A stretch of 64,000 nt of DNA from Kutzneria buriramensis. Lineage in GTDB: Bacteria > Actinomycetota > Actinomycetes > Mycobacteriales > Pseudonocardiaceae. Below are positions 43,928 to 51,953 of the stretch, one piece after another. The first letter of the stretch is position 1; the number at the start of each line of letters is the position of its first letter. The notes below the pieces were generated by a model. The model worked only from the letters and a program-made list of their open reading frames with translations, had not been told where the DNA came from and did not search any database. The position numbers were made by a program, and so were the translations under genes. The stretch covers positions 9,238,001 through 9,302,000 of the forward strand of contig NZ_CP144375.1 in the NCBI RefSeq assembly GCF_043575855.1, in the 5' to 3' direction.

Positions 43928-44935
43928 TCAGCGCGGCACGTGCAGCCAAGCCCGCTCGCTGAATCCCTTTCCCGGAATATCCACGTCCATTTCGGCGAAG
44001 GCGCCGGGCGTGAGCCCGTGATAGCCGTGCCGAATGACGTCCTGGAACAATGTCCGCGACACCATCACGGCGTGGTCCACGCCGCGGTCGGCCGCCAGCG
44101 CGGTCCGCAGCGCCGGCGAGTCGAGCAGCCGGTGCACGGCGATCGTGGACGAGCCGACCCAGCCGTTGACGCTGGGCGTGAGCAGCCCGCGGTCCATCGC
44201 CATCCTGATCCGCAGCCGATGGTGGTCGTCCAGGTCGCGGTTGACGTCCCGCAGCGCCTGCGCCAGCCCCTCGATCAGCAGCGGCACCACCCGGGTCTCG
44301 TCCAGGCCCTCCGGCAGGATCGCGAACTGGCTGTCGCCGGCGCCCTCCGTGAGCACGGCCGACTCGTCCACACCCGCGTGCGCCCGGGCGCGCCGCATCA
44401 CGATGAGCAGCCGTTCCTGCGCCAGCATCGCCTCCGGATTGCCGAACCGGCTGTAGCGCTCGATGTCCGCCGCCAGACACAAGCGCACGCGCGGCTTGTC
44501 CGCGGCGGCGCTGCGCCGGGACGGCACCACCACACGGAATCGCCACGGTGCCGGCGCGCGGTGGTGATCGATCCGCCGGCGCAAACCCTTGCGGGCGAAG
44601 GACATGTCCACGCGGACCGTCAGATCGAGCTCCCGCGGCGACGACTCGATCGGCAGGAATGCCTGCAGCGCAACGGCTTCCGTCGGTAGCGCCGGGCCGT
44701 CGAACCGGCCGAGCGTCCAGCCGAAGGTCGACTCGCCGATGCCGGCGACCGCGCTCAGCGAGGGGCCGGACAGGTCGGCGACGGGTACGGAAGGCGAGAG
44801 CTGGCCCCGAACGTGCGTCACGATCCGGTGCCAGCCCGGCTCGGGCGGCCCCGGCGTGAGCACCACCGACAGCGCCGCCGTGTCGTCGGCGACGGTGACC
44901 GGCAGGCAGGCCACCGTCGCCAGGTTCGGGGTCAT
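43928..44935 (-). CDS. Class III nucleotidyl-cyclase-like protein of a conflict/signalling module
   Basis: 335 aa. The start ATG overlaps the Nudix gene stop (TCAT on the plus strand). Residues 1-145 are a beta-rich domain I do not recognise. Residues 150-335 follow the class III cyclase fold: CLAADIERYSRF gives the first metal Asp (D157), TEGAGDSQFAIL the second (D201), exactly 44 residues apart as in true cyclases, and VGSSTIAVHRLL keeps the later Arg but has no Asn at the transition-state position. It may make a cyclic nucleotide, or bind one. Coupling with a Nudix protein suggests a nucleotide-messenger stress or defence system. The stop is followed by a shared terminator. Confidence 0.65.
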   Translation of the reverse strand: MTPNLATVACLPVTVADDTAALSVVLTPGPPEPGWHRIVTHVRGQLSPSVPVADLSGPSLSAVAGIGESTFGWTLGRFDGPALPTEAVALQAFLPIESSPRELDLTVRVDMSFARKGLRRRIDHHRAPAPWRFRVVVPSRRSAAADKPRVRLCLAADIERYSRFGNPEAMLAQERLLIVMRRARAHAGVDESAVLTEGAGDSQFAILPEGLDETRVVPLLIEGLAQALRDVNRDLDDHHRLRIRMAMDRGLLTPSVNGWVGSSTIAVHRLLDSPALRTALAADRGVDHAVMVSRTLFQDVIRHGYHGLTPGAFAEMDVDIPGKGFSERAWLHVPR

Positions 44936-45606
44936 CGCAGCGACGGGATGTCGGACCGGGTGCGGGCGCCCCCGGTGAGGTACGCGGTGTGCGGCGCGAT
45001 CAGCGCCCGGCCGGCGCGGCCGTGCAGGATGTCCTCCGCGCCGGCGGCCAACACCGTGTGCACGCGGGGATCCGCCGCCAGCGCGATGATCCGGTCCCGT
45101 AATCGCACCGAACGCTGGTTGGCGCACACCAGGTCGTGGAACTCGAACCGGCGCAGCTGGCGGTACGGCTTGCCCGGCACCGGATCCGGCCCCTCGATCT
45201 CCGTGCGCAGGTGAGCAAAGCTCACATATCGCACATCCGCCGCCAGATCGGGAAAACCGACCTCCGTCAGCTCCTCGGTGAGCTCGCGGCGAAGGCACTC
45301 CTCGGCGTCCTCGCGGTAGGCGCCGCTCTCGAACCAGCGCAGGAAGCCCGGCACCGAGCGCGCCGGCAGCAGGCCGCGCAGGTCCCGGCGCATGTCGGAC
45401 TCCCGATCGGTCCACCGGTCACCGCGGAAATCCAGCGCCTCCAACACATCCGCCGCCGGCCCGTAGTACTTGAACACGCCGCCGGGCGGGGTGAACGCCC
45501 CCGGTCGCGAGCGTGCCTCGAACAGCACGATCCCCTCGTCGTCCCGGATGCGCAGGATCGCCGAGAACGACACCCGGACGTGCAGCGGAGCCGCCAGCAA
45601 CCGCAT
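44932..45606 (-). CDS. Nudix-like protein resembling the SMODS-associated type
   Basis: 224 aa. ATG 45606 has a perfect AAAGGAGGT 7 nt upstream, the best ribosome-binding site in the window. Residues 1-60 form the Nudix-type strand region (FSAILRIRDDEGIVLFEAR, FTPPGGVFKYYGP). The Nudix helix is EDAEECLRRELTEELTE: E-x7-REL-x-EE is intact, but the Gly expected before it and the Gly after it are missing. The pattern matches Nudix domains associated with nucleotide second-messenger (SMODS/CD-NTase) systems. It probably senses or hydrolyses a nucleotide, working with the coupled cyclase-like protein. Confidence 0.65.
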   Translation of the reverse strand: MRLLAAPLHVRVSFSAILRIRDDEGIVLFEARSRPGAFTPPGGVFKYYGPAADVLEALDFRGDRWTDRESDMRRDLRGLLPARSVPGFLRWFESGAYREDAEECLRRELTEELTEVGFPDLAADVRYVSFAHLRTEIEGPDPVPGKPYRQLRRFEFHDLVCANQRSVRLRDRIIALAADPRVHTVLAAGAEDILHGRAGRALIAPHTAYLTGGARTRSDIPSLR

Positions 45607-45685
45607 GGGCCCCACCTCCTTTCGCTGTGCGCCCGTCACGTCCGTCAGTGACCGGCGACGTCGTCGTGGGAGGGACAGGAAGCTG

Positions 45686-45826
45686 ATGACCAGACGAGCA
45701 CAGCCGGTGTCCGCCGGGCAATGCCAGCTGCTGCTGGATCTGTTCCGCCGGGAGCTGGCCGACGCCGCATCAGCCGAGGATCTCGACGACAGCGTCGACG
45801 ATCCGGGCCAGTCGGAGGGCGGATAG
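45686..45826 (+). CDS. Small hypothetical protein (46 aa)
   Basis: ATG 45686, with AGGGACAGGAAG upstream, opens MTRRAQPVSAGQCQLLLDLF... ending SVDDPGQSEGG. It has an acidic tail and one helix. It is divergent from the Nudix gene (79 nt apart), and its last 57 nt overlap the 3' end of the convergent gene at 45770. Weakly supported: codon pattern is acceptable but the overlap lowers confidence. Confidence 0.33.
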   Translation: MTRRAQPVSAGQCQLLLDLFRRELADAASAEDLDDSVDDPGQSEGG

Positions 45827-46678
45827 CCGGCCGTGGAACGCCCGGCGCACGACGTCCGCCGCCACCTCTCGGACGTCCTCGCCGGCGTCCACGCGGCGGC
45901 AGATGGCCCACACCGCCCACTCCGCCACGCCCTCCTCGTCCCGCTCCGGGGCCAGCGCCAGCGGCGTCGACACCGGGTGCATGGGCGCCGGCGTCTGCTT
46001 GCGCCCCAACGGTTGTTCGACGTTCCTCTCGTACCACAGCGGCCGCGTGCGCATCGCCGCGAGCACCCGCTCCACGTCCCACGCGGTCGCCTCCGGCGTG
46101 CTGCCCGCCCAGTCTCCCGTCACGTGCGCACGGCGGTCCGCCCAGCTGTCCAGCGGCCAGAGCTGGTGGCCCGCCGTCATCGGAACGCCCACCCATTCCA
46201 TGATGTGCAAGGAGAGCGCGGTCAGCCACGGGTCGTGCCGCAGCCGTTCCGAGAGCCACCCCGGCACCCTCGGCCGCTGCGGCGCCCCGAGCTGACCGCG
46301 CCGTCGGCGGTAGCCGTCGACCGTCGCCGCCCTTGCCATGCCGGCGATCCACGCCTCCAGGTCGTTGATCGGCACCGTCGCCCGGCGCCGCACGCCGTCC
46401 ACCACCGCCTCCACGTCGTCATGGAAACCGTCCACGCAGTCCGGGGACAGCTGCGTCACCCGGCTGGCGCACCGGCGGTGGCCGCGGCGCAGTTCCAGCG
46501 GTCTGGTCAGCCGGTCGAAGACGATCGGCCACACGAGTGAATACAACGTCGCGAACAGCCTTGCCTGCCTAGCATTGGCCGGGCTGGACAGCTGCGCGCC
46601 CAGCCGCCCGCCGCGGGCGAGTTCGCGCAGCTCATCGAGGTCGCCCAGCGGGACGACGGGAGTGTGCGCTGCCGACAC
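45770..46678 (-). CDS. ECF sigma factor-like protein
   Basis: 302 aa from GTG 46678, which has GAGGAG 7 nt upstream. Residues about 30-130 resemble sigma region 2 (RLFATLYSLVWPIVFDRL, then an acidic DDVEAVV, then LEAWIAGMARAATVDGYRRRRG, matching the helix-plus-RRRR end of region 2). A region 4 helix-turn-helix is not obvious; the C-terminal part has AEWAVWAICRRVDAGEDVREVAADVV. It may be a divergent sigma factor or a sigma-fold DNA-binding protein. It is oriented towards the Nudix/cyclase pair and divergent from the next gene, so a regulatory link is possible but unproven. Confidence 0.5.
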   Translation of the reverse strand: MSAAHTPVVPLGDLDELRELARGGRLGAQLSSPANARQARLFATLYSLVWPIVFDRLTRPLELRRGHRRCASRVTQLSPDCVDGFHDDVEAVVDGVRRRATVPINDLEAWIAGMARAATVDGYRRRRGQLGAPQRPRVPGWLSERLRHDPWLTALSLHIMEWVGVPMTAGHQLWPLDSWADRRAHVTGDWAGSTPEATAWDVERVLAAMRTRPLWYERNVEQPLGRKQTPAPMHPVSTPLALAPERDEEGVAEWAVWAICRRVDAGEDVREVAADVVRRAFHGRLSALRLARIVDAVVEILG

Positions 46679-46799
46679 CGACCATCTCCTCGGCCATCCG
46701 GATAGCCTGTCCGGGTGGATGGTCGCGTGGCCTCCGCGCCGGAACTGGCCAATTCCTGGCCGATCCCGGTCGGGGCCGGCCATTCGTCATGGAGGGGGC

Positions 46800-47756
46800 A
46801 TGACGCGGTACGAGACCGATCTGACCGGTGAGTTCCTGGTGCTGCGGCGGGGGCGGGGGCTGCACCGGCCGGCCGTGCACAGCTTGATCGGACCCGCCGT
46901 CGCGCGGTGGGCCGACATCCCGCCAGACTGCCCGAACCCCGAGATCCGGCGGCTCGTCGACGCCGCCGTCGCGCAGATTCCCGAGGCGGATCTCCTTGCG
47001 GAGGAACGCAGAGTCGTCCTGGTGGCCCTTGCGTTGGACCGGGATCGCTACGCCGCCAAGCTGTCCGCCCGGACCGAGCTGCTGGCGAGCGAGTTCCACT
47101 GGTCCGAGCGCACCGCCCGGCGGCGCATCGACGACGCCTTCGTCAAGCTGGCCCAGGTCATCGCCCGGCGCGTCGATCCGTCCGATCCGGAACGCGGGTG
47201 GGCCGTCCGTCAGCTACGGGTGCTCGTGCGCCTGGATCGTCCCGCCCCCGAGGTCATCGAGGAGCGCACCATCGTCGCCACCCGCGACGGCCTCGACCGC
47301 ATTGTGGCCCGCTTCAGCGTGCCGCGGCCTCCCGACGGCGCCGACGTCGACCGCGACGTGCACGCCGACATCCAGCACGGCGCCCGCATCGTCGCCCAGA
47401 ACCGCCAGGGCACCAGCCATTTCCGGTACATCCTCGAACTGCCGCGACCGCTCGCCCGCAACGAGTCGCACACGTACTCGATCGTCTTCCAGGTCCGGGA
47501 CGGGCTGCCCATCTCCGACCACTACGTCTTCAGCCCGCTGGTCAGCTGCACCCTGTTCGAGACCCGCGTCCGCTTCTCCGCCGCGCGCCGGCCCGTCGCC
47601 GTCTGGCAGACCGAGCGGGCCTTCCCCCGCACCCTCCCGCACCACGGCGTTCCCGACGGACCCATCCTTCCCCTCGACCGCGCCGACGAGGTCCACGCCC
47701 GCTTCGACCGTCCCGAACAGGGCTTCAGCTACGGCATCTGCTGGCTCTACCCCTGA
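46800..47756 (+). CDS. Hypothetical protein with possible helix-turn-helix
   Basis: 318 aa; ATG 46800 immediately follows GGAGGGGG. Residues about 70-120 look like a winged helix (KLSARTELLASEFHWSERTARRRIDDAFVKLAQVI), and the C-terminal 180 residues are strand-rich (HFRYILELPRPLARNESHTY; ISDHYVFSPLVSCTLFETRV). I do not recognise the family. It is divergent from the sigma-like gene and is followed in the same frame by a HEPN-like remnant. No membrane segment or signal peptide. Confidence 0.65.
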   Translation: MTRYETDLTGEFLVLRRGRGLHRPAVHSLIGPAVARWADIPPDCPNPEIRRLVDAAVAQIPEADLLAEERRVVLVALALDRDRYAAKLSARTELLASEFHWSERTARRRIDDAFVKLAQVIARRVDPSDPERGWAVRQLRVLVRLDRPAPEVIEERTIVATRDGLDRIVARFSVPRPPDGADVDRDVHADIQHGARIVAQNRQGTSHFRYILELPRPLARNESHTYSIVFQVRDGLPISDHYVFSPLVSCTLFETRVRFSAARRPVAVWQTERAFPRTLPHHGVPDGPILPLDRADEVHARFDRPEQGFSYGICWLYP

Positions 47757-47975
47757 GCGTGGTCGACCTCCCCGTCATCGGAGGCGCTGATCGACCTGGC
47801 CGGCGAGCGGGGCTGGATCGCCCGGGACGTGGTCGACTACGCGCACGTGCTGCGCGGCCACCGCAACCTCGTGCACCCGCGCCGGCAGCACATGGACGGC
47901 TACCGGCCCGACGAGGACTTCGTCCGTATTGCCTGGAATGTCGTGGTGGCCGCGCTGGACGACCTGGCGGGGTGA
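47757..47975 (+). pseudogene. Remnant of a HEPN/DUF4145-like gene
   Basis: Directly after the stop at 47756, in the same frame, 72 sense codons read SSEALIDLAGERGWIARDVV and HVLRGHRNLVHPRRQ, then DEDFVRIAWNVVVAALDDLA and a stop at 47973-47975. This matches the C-terminal end typical of abortive-infection/HEPN-like proteins (LRxxRNLVHP). No start codon or N-terminal part is present, so it is probably the 3' scar of a deleted gene. Internal GTGs could give a 48-residue peptide. Confidence 0.55.
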
Positions 47976-47976
47976 G

Positions 47977-48279
47977 TCAGGACACGCCGAGCAGGCCGTC
48001 GATGCCGGTCACCCGCATCACCTTGAGCAGGTGCGGGCGTGGATTGGCGACGGTGAAGCCGATGCCGAGCCGCTCGGCGTGCTGGCGGCCGGACAGCAGT
48101 ACCCGCAGGCCGGTCGAGTCCATGAAGGAGACCTCGGCCAGGTCGATTCTGACCGCCTTGGCGCCGACGGACTCGACAGCCGCGGTGACGGCCTCCTCGA
48201 GACTCGGCGCGGTGCCCAGATCCACCTCGCCGGCCACGGCGAGGACCACGGTCTCCGTTCCTTCGCTGCTTACTCGCAC
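47977..48279 (-). CDS. STAS-domain anti-sigma-factor antagonist
   Basis: 100 aa from GTG 48279. The STAS fold is clear: VVLAVAGEVDLGTAPSLEEAV, then VRIDLAEVSFMDSTGLRVLL with the phosphorylatable Ser in DSTG. It should bind an anti-sigma kinase when unphosphorylated and release a sigma factor; SpoIIE phosphatases such as that at 32937 reactivate such proteins. TAGGGT ends 6 nt before the GTG and there is no Shine-Dalgarno, so the message looks leaderless. Confidence 0.9.
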   Translation of the reverse strand: MRVSSEGTETVVLAVAGEVDLGTAPSLEEAVTAAVESVGAKAVRIDLAEVSFMDSTGLRVLLSGRQHAERLGIGFTVANPRPHLLKVMRVTGIDGLLGVS

Positions 48280-48656
48280 CGGGCAACCCTACTTGCGACC
48301 GTGCAAACGGCGTAGTGCCGTATCCGGTTCGGGGTGTCGGAAGACGTGACGGGCCGGCGGAGTGGCGATCCGGTCGGGCATTTGGGCCGCCGGCGGCCGA
48401 GCGGTGAAGTCCCTGTGGCGCAGGGGATTCGGCGACACGGCGTCGATCTGGACGGCGGCGTCGGTGAGGGCCGGATCGTCCAGTGAGATCCAGTTCACCA
48501 AGTCGCCGTGGGGATACCGTCCGATCACCGACCGTCACCAGTCTGGTCGTTGGATCGATGCCGGTGTCACCCTTCGCGACGACGTGGTGGCGGCCGGTGG
48601 TGAGCAGTGCGGCGACCGCCTGATCACGGCGTGTGACCGAGACGGTCACGCGCGGG
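48280..48656. other. 377-bp intergenic region without a confident gene
   Basis: The only candidate is a 79-codon minus-strand frame (48289-48528, starting MIGRYPHGDLVNWISLDDPA) with no ribosome-binding site and no recognisable domain. Its Trp/Asp-containing start looks protein-like, so it could be a gene fragment. The stretch also holds the likely STAS promoter (TAGGGT, 48286-48291, minus strand). Confidence 0.5.
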
Positions 48657-49664
48657 CTACGGCAGCAGCAGGTTCACATCGCCGAACTCGTGCCACAGGT
48701 AGCCGGCCCGGACCGCCTCCGTGTAGCAGGCCAGCAGCAGCGGCTCGTCGGCGATCGCGGCCAGCATGTCCAGGTGCGAGGCCATCGGCTCGTGGAAGCC
48801 GGTGAGCAGTCCGTCGATCACGCGCACGCCCCGTTCCGGCGTGATCACCAGCTCGGTCCAGCCCTTCGCCGGCACCACCCGGTCGCCCTCGACGGCGCTT
48901 TCCAGCGCCCGCACGGCGGTGGTGCCGATGCCGATGATCCGGTTGCCGGCCGCGCGCGCCTGGTTGACGACGCGGGCGGTCGTCGCCGACACGGAAAACC
49001 GCTCCGGGTAGGGACGTTCGTGTGCCTCCGGTGACGCGACGCCGGTGTGCAGCAGGATCGGCGCGAACTGGATGCCGGCCGACACCAGCCGCGTGACGAT
49101 CCGGTCGGTGAACGGTCGGCCCGCGCTGGGCATCTCCGCGCTGCCGGGATGGGTGGCGAAAACCGTTTGGTAGTAAGGCAAGGACCACGCCCGTGGCACG
49201 TAGCCGTAGCGAATGGGCACGCCGTGGTTCAGGAGGTACTGCGGCACCGAGGCAACGTCGAACAGCGCCGTCCACAGTCGACCCCGCGAGTACGGCTCCA
49301 GCAGCGTCACCGAGGCGTCGCCGGGAAGTTCGTACCGCTGGCCGGCGACGGCGTTCCCGTACGGGCCGTCGGCGGTGCGCAGCTCGACCAGCCAGCTGCC
49401 GTCGGGTTGCTGCGTCGACACGTGCAGCCGCAGGTCGGCGTTCACCACCGGCACGGCCGCCGGCAGCGTCGCCGAGGTGTTGACCACCAGCACATCGCCC
49501 GGCGTCAACAGCGTCGGCAGCTCGTCGAACCGGTGGTGGCTGATCTCCCCGGACGCACGGCGGCCCACCATCAGCCGCACGCCGTCCCGCGCCAGCCCCC
49601 GGGCCTCCGGCGGCTCGTGCGCCTCCAGCTCGGTCGGCAGCGTGAATTCCACGGTCGCAGTCAT
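48657..49664 (-). CDS. QueA-like S-adenosylmethionine:tRNA ribosyltransferase-isomerase
   Basis: 335 aa. The family transfers and isomerises the ribosyl part of SAM onto preQ1-tRNA to form epoxyqueuosine. QueA signatures seen: DVLVVNTSATLPA, the active-site stretch LPYYQTVFA, FAPILLHTGVASPE, PYPERFSVSATTARVVNQAR, GNRIIGIGTTAVRALES and GLLTGFHEPMASHL. No other queuosine gene is in the window, and the N-terminal region differs from canonical QueA, so a related substrate is possible. Its ATG overlaps the VOC gene stop; it is the last gene of an SDR-VOC-queA operon. Confidence 0.82.
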   Translation of the reverse strand: MTATVEFTLPTELEAHEPPEARGLARDGVRLMVGRRASGEISHHRFDELPTLLTPGDVLVVNTSATLPAAVPVVNADLRLHVSTQQPDGSWLVELRTADGPYGNAVAGQRYELPGDASVTLLEPYSRGRLWTALFDVASVPQYLLNHGVPIRYGYVPRAWSLPYYQTVFATHPGSAEMPSAGRPFTDRIVTRLVSAGIQFAPILLHTGVASPEAHERPYPERFSVSATTARVVNQARAAGNRIIGIGTTAVRALESAVEGDRVVPAKGWTELVITPERGVRVIDGLLTGFHEPMASHLDMLAAIADEPLLLACYTEAVRAGYLWHEFGDVNLLLP

Positions 49665-50002
49665 CGCTCACTCCAGATCATCACGGTCGCCCCCGCCGGG
49701 CCGCGCACCTCGAAGCCGTAGTGGCCCCGGGGATAGCGGCCCGGCCCGCGCAACACCTCGACGCCGTGCAGCCCCGCGAAGGCGGCGTCCACCTCGGCAT
49801 CGGTGGCCAGCTCGAACGCCAGCGGCGCCGGCCGCGGCGAGCCCGCCGCGGCCAGCTCCACGTACGCGCCGTCGGCGGCCCGCAGCACGACCCCGCCCTC
49901 GAATCGATCCACTTCGGACAGCCCGAGTCGGACTGTGTAGAACTCGGTCGCCGCCTGGAGGTCCTCGACCTCGTACGGCAACCACAGCGCGATCGGTGTC
50001 AC
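49661..50002 (-). CDS. Small VOC-family protein
   Basis: 113 aa from GTG 50002, overlapping the SDR stop by the GTGA arrangement; its own stop overlaps the next ATG. One VOC unit: LWLPYEVEDLQAATEFYTVRLGL, then LAFELATDAEVDAAFAGL and YGFEVRGPAGATVMIW. It lacks the usual first-strand His ligand (has Leu-Trp), so it may bind rather than transform its ligand. Tight coupling to the neighbours suggests it acts with the SDR and QueA-like enzymes. Confidence 0.75.
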   Translation of the reverse strand: MTPIALWLPYEVEDLQAATEFYTVRLGLSEVDRFEGGVVLRAADGAYVELAAAGSPRPAPLAFELATDAEVDAAFAGLHGVEVLRGPGRYPRGHYGFEVRGPAGATVMIWSER

Positions 50003-50664
50003 AGCCGGACCCGGCCGGACTCCGGCCGCTCGGTCAGCAGCTTCACGTACGCCGGCACCACGGCCTCCGGCAGCTGCCGGTCGCTGATGTCCTCGCCGGG
50101 AAACGCGTCCTGGTGCATCTTCGTGCGCAGGTCGCCGGGGTCGACGACCCACACCCGCAGCGCGGGCACCTCCGCCGCCAGCACCTTGCCGATCTGCTCC
50201 AGCGCGGCCTTGGCCGAGCCGTACCCACCCCACCCGGGATACGGTTCGACGGCGGCGTCGGACGTCACGAACACGACCGCGCCGTCCCGGTCCACCAGCG
50301 CCGGCAGCGCCTCCTGGGTCAGCGCCAGCTGGGCCAGCACGTTCACCTCGTACACCTCGCGCAGCCCGTCCAGCGGGAAGTCGGACAGCGCCGGCAGCGG
50401 GCTCGGGCCCAGCACGCCGGCGTTGTTGACCAGCAGGTCCGGGCCGCCGAGCTCGGCCGCGGCGGCCACCAGGTCGGCGCGGTGGCCGGCGTCGGTGATG
50501 TCGCCGGCCACCGCGCGCACCGGCCCCGGCAGCTGCTCGGCGGCGGCCGCCAGGTCCTCGGCCCCCCTGGCGTCGAGGACCAGGCTCCAGCCGGCGTCGG
50601 ACAGGCCGTGGGCCAGCGCGAGGCCCAGGCCCCGGGACGCGCCGGTGATGATCGCGACGGGCAT
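49999..50664 (-). CDS. Short-chain dehydrogenase/reductase
   Basis: 221 aa. ATG 50664 has GAGGAGGT at good spacing. Rossmann motif VAIITGASRGLGLALA, NNAG in LLVNNAGVLG, catalytic Ser in VVFVTSD and Tyr-Lys in YGSAK. It should be an NAD(P)H-dependent oxidoreductase. First gene of the coupled SDR-VOC-queA operon. The substrate is not evident. Confidence 0.88.
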   Translation of the reverse strand: MPVAIITGASRGLGLALAHGLSDAGWSLVLDARGAEDLAAAAEQLPGPVRAVAGDITDAGHRADLVAAAAELGGPDLLVNNAGVLGPSPLPALSDFPLDGLREVYEVNVLAQLALTQEALPALVDRDGAVVFVTSDAAVEPYPGWGGYGSAKAALEQIGKVLAAEVPALRVWVVDPGDLRTKMHQDAFPGEDISDRQLPEAVVPAYVKLLTERPESGRVRL

Positions 50665-50807
50665 CCCCGCCACCTCCTCGAAACGTCGTTTCCGCTCGTC
50701 ATCGACGCTAGGCGGCGGGCGCGGCCGAACCATCGGGCTCGGGACCCGGCCGGCCTACGACCTTGGACCTAGGACCGCCGCCCGATCCGCGCCGGCGCGG
50801 ATGTGGG

Positions 50808-50813
50808 TACGGT
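50808..50813 (+). promoter_or_regulatory. -10 element of a probably leaderless kinase transcript
   Basis: TACGGT ends 6 nt before the ATG at 50820, and no Shine-Dalgarno is present. This would put the transcription start at the A of the ATG. The context TACGGTGCG matches the trpF promoter. Confidence 0.45.
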
Positions 50814-50819
50814 GCGTAC

Positions 50820-51953
50820 ATGGGCACGTGCGACCGGGGTGAGCTGCGCGAACTGAGCGCGGCGGTGCTCGCCGTGACCGCGCGGCGGTCGGTGCGCGAG
50901 GTGCTCCAGACCATCCTGACGGCGGCGCGGCGGCTGCTCGACGCCCGCTACGCGGCGCTGGGCGTGCCGGACGAGAACGGGTCGTTCGCCGAGTTCCTGG
51001 CCGACGGCATCAGCGACGAGCAGTGGAAGGCGATCGGCCCGGTGCCGCGCCAGCACGGGCTGCTCGGCGTGCTGCTGCGCGACCCGAACCCGGTGCGGCT
51101 GAACGACATCCGCCGGCACCCGCAGTTCGAGTGGTGGCCGGCGGCGCACCCCGTGCTCACCGACTTCCTCGGCATGCCGATCACCGACGGCGACGAGATC
51201 CTCGGCGAACTGTTCCTGGCCAACAAGAACACGCCAGGCGGCTTCAGCGCCGAGGACGAGGAGATGCTGCGGCTGCTGGCCGCGCACGCGGCCATCGCGA
51301 TCGTCAACGCCCGCCTCTACGAGCGCAGCCGGGAGCTGTCCATTGTGGAGGAAAGAAACCGGATCGCGCGCGAGCTGCACGACGCCGTGACACAGAAGCT
51401 GTTCTCGCTGCGCCTGACCGCCGACGCGGCGGCGGCCCTGGTCGACCGCGACGCCGAGCGGGCCGCCGCCGAGCTGGACACCGTGCGAAGGCTGGCGTCC
51501 GAGGTCAGCGCCGAGCTGCGGGCGGTGGTGGTCGGCCTGCTGCCGGTCGATCTCTCCGGCGACGGCCTGGACGCCGCCTTGCGCAAGCAGGCCGAGCTGC
51601 TGGACCGGGTGCACGACGCCGAGGTGGTGTTCGTCGGCTGCCCGGTGTCGAAGCTGACGTCCGCGCGACGCGAGGCCCTGTACCGGATCGCGCAGGAGGC
51701 GTTGCACAACGCGTTGCGGCACGGGGATCCGAGCCGGGTGGAGATCGACCTGTCCGAACGGGGCGGTCAGGTGGCGTTGCAGGTCCGGGACGACGGCGTC
51801 GGCTTCGAGCCGGAACGGTCCGAGCAGGCCGCGCGCAAGCTGGGGCTGTCGTCGATGCGGGAGCGGGCGCGGTCGGTCGGCGGCCGGCTGGTCGTCACCT
51901 CGACTCCCGGCGGCGGCACGACGGTGCGGGTGGAGGTGGCGACCGGTGGGTGA
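50820..51953 (+). CDS. GAF-domain sensor histidine kinase (NarL-partner type)
   Basis: 377 aa from ATG 50820. A GAF domain (about 15-165; YAALGVPDENGSFAEFLADG, FLGMPITDGDEILGELFLANK) precedes the HisKA_3 dimerisation helix IVEERNRIARELHDAVTQKLFS with phospho-His in RELHD, and an HATPase domain (ALYRIAQEALHNALRHG; VRDDGVGFEP; LGLSSMRERARSVGG). It resembles DevS/NreB-type soluble kinases. There is no membrane segment. The next gene, its cognate regulator, overlaps its end by 8 nt. Confidence 0.92.
   Translation: MGTCDRGELRELSAAVLAVTARRSVREVLQTILTAARRLLDARYAALGVPDENGSFAEFLADGISDEQWKAIGPVPRQHGLLGVLLRDPNPVRLNDIRRHPQFEWWPAAHPVLTDFLGMPITDGDEILGELFLANKNTPGGFSAEDEEMLRLLAAHAAIAIVNARLYERSRELSIVEERNRIARELHDAVTQKLFSLRLTADAAAALVDRDAERAAAELDTVRRLASEVSAELRAVVVGLLPVDLSGDGLDAALRKQAELLDRVHDAEVVFVGCPVSKLTSARREALYRIAQEALHNALRHGDPSRVEIDLSERGGQVALQVRDDGVGFEPERSEQAARKLGLSSMRERARSVGGRLVVTSTPGGGTTVRVEVATGG

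Noticed and set aside
47900..48649. A 249-codon minus-strand frame across the STAS gene and the intergenic region
   Set aside because: It runs antisense or out of frame to the STAS protein and is Arg-rich without motifs.
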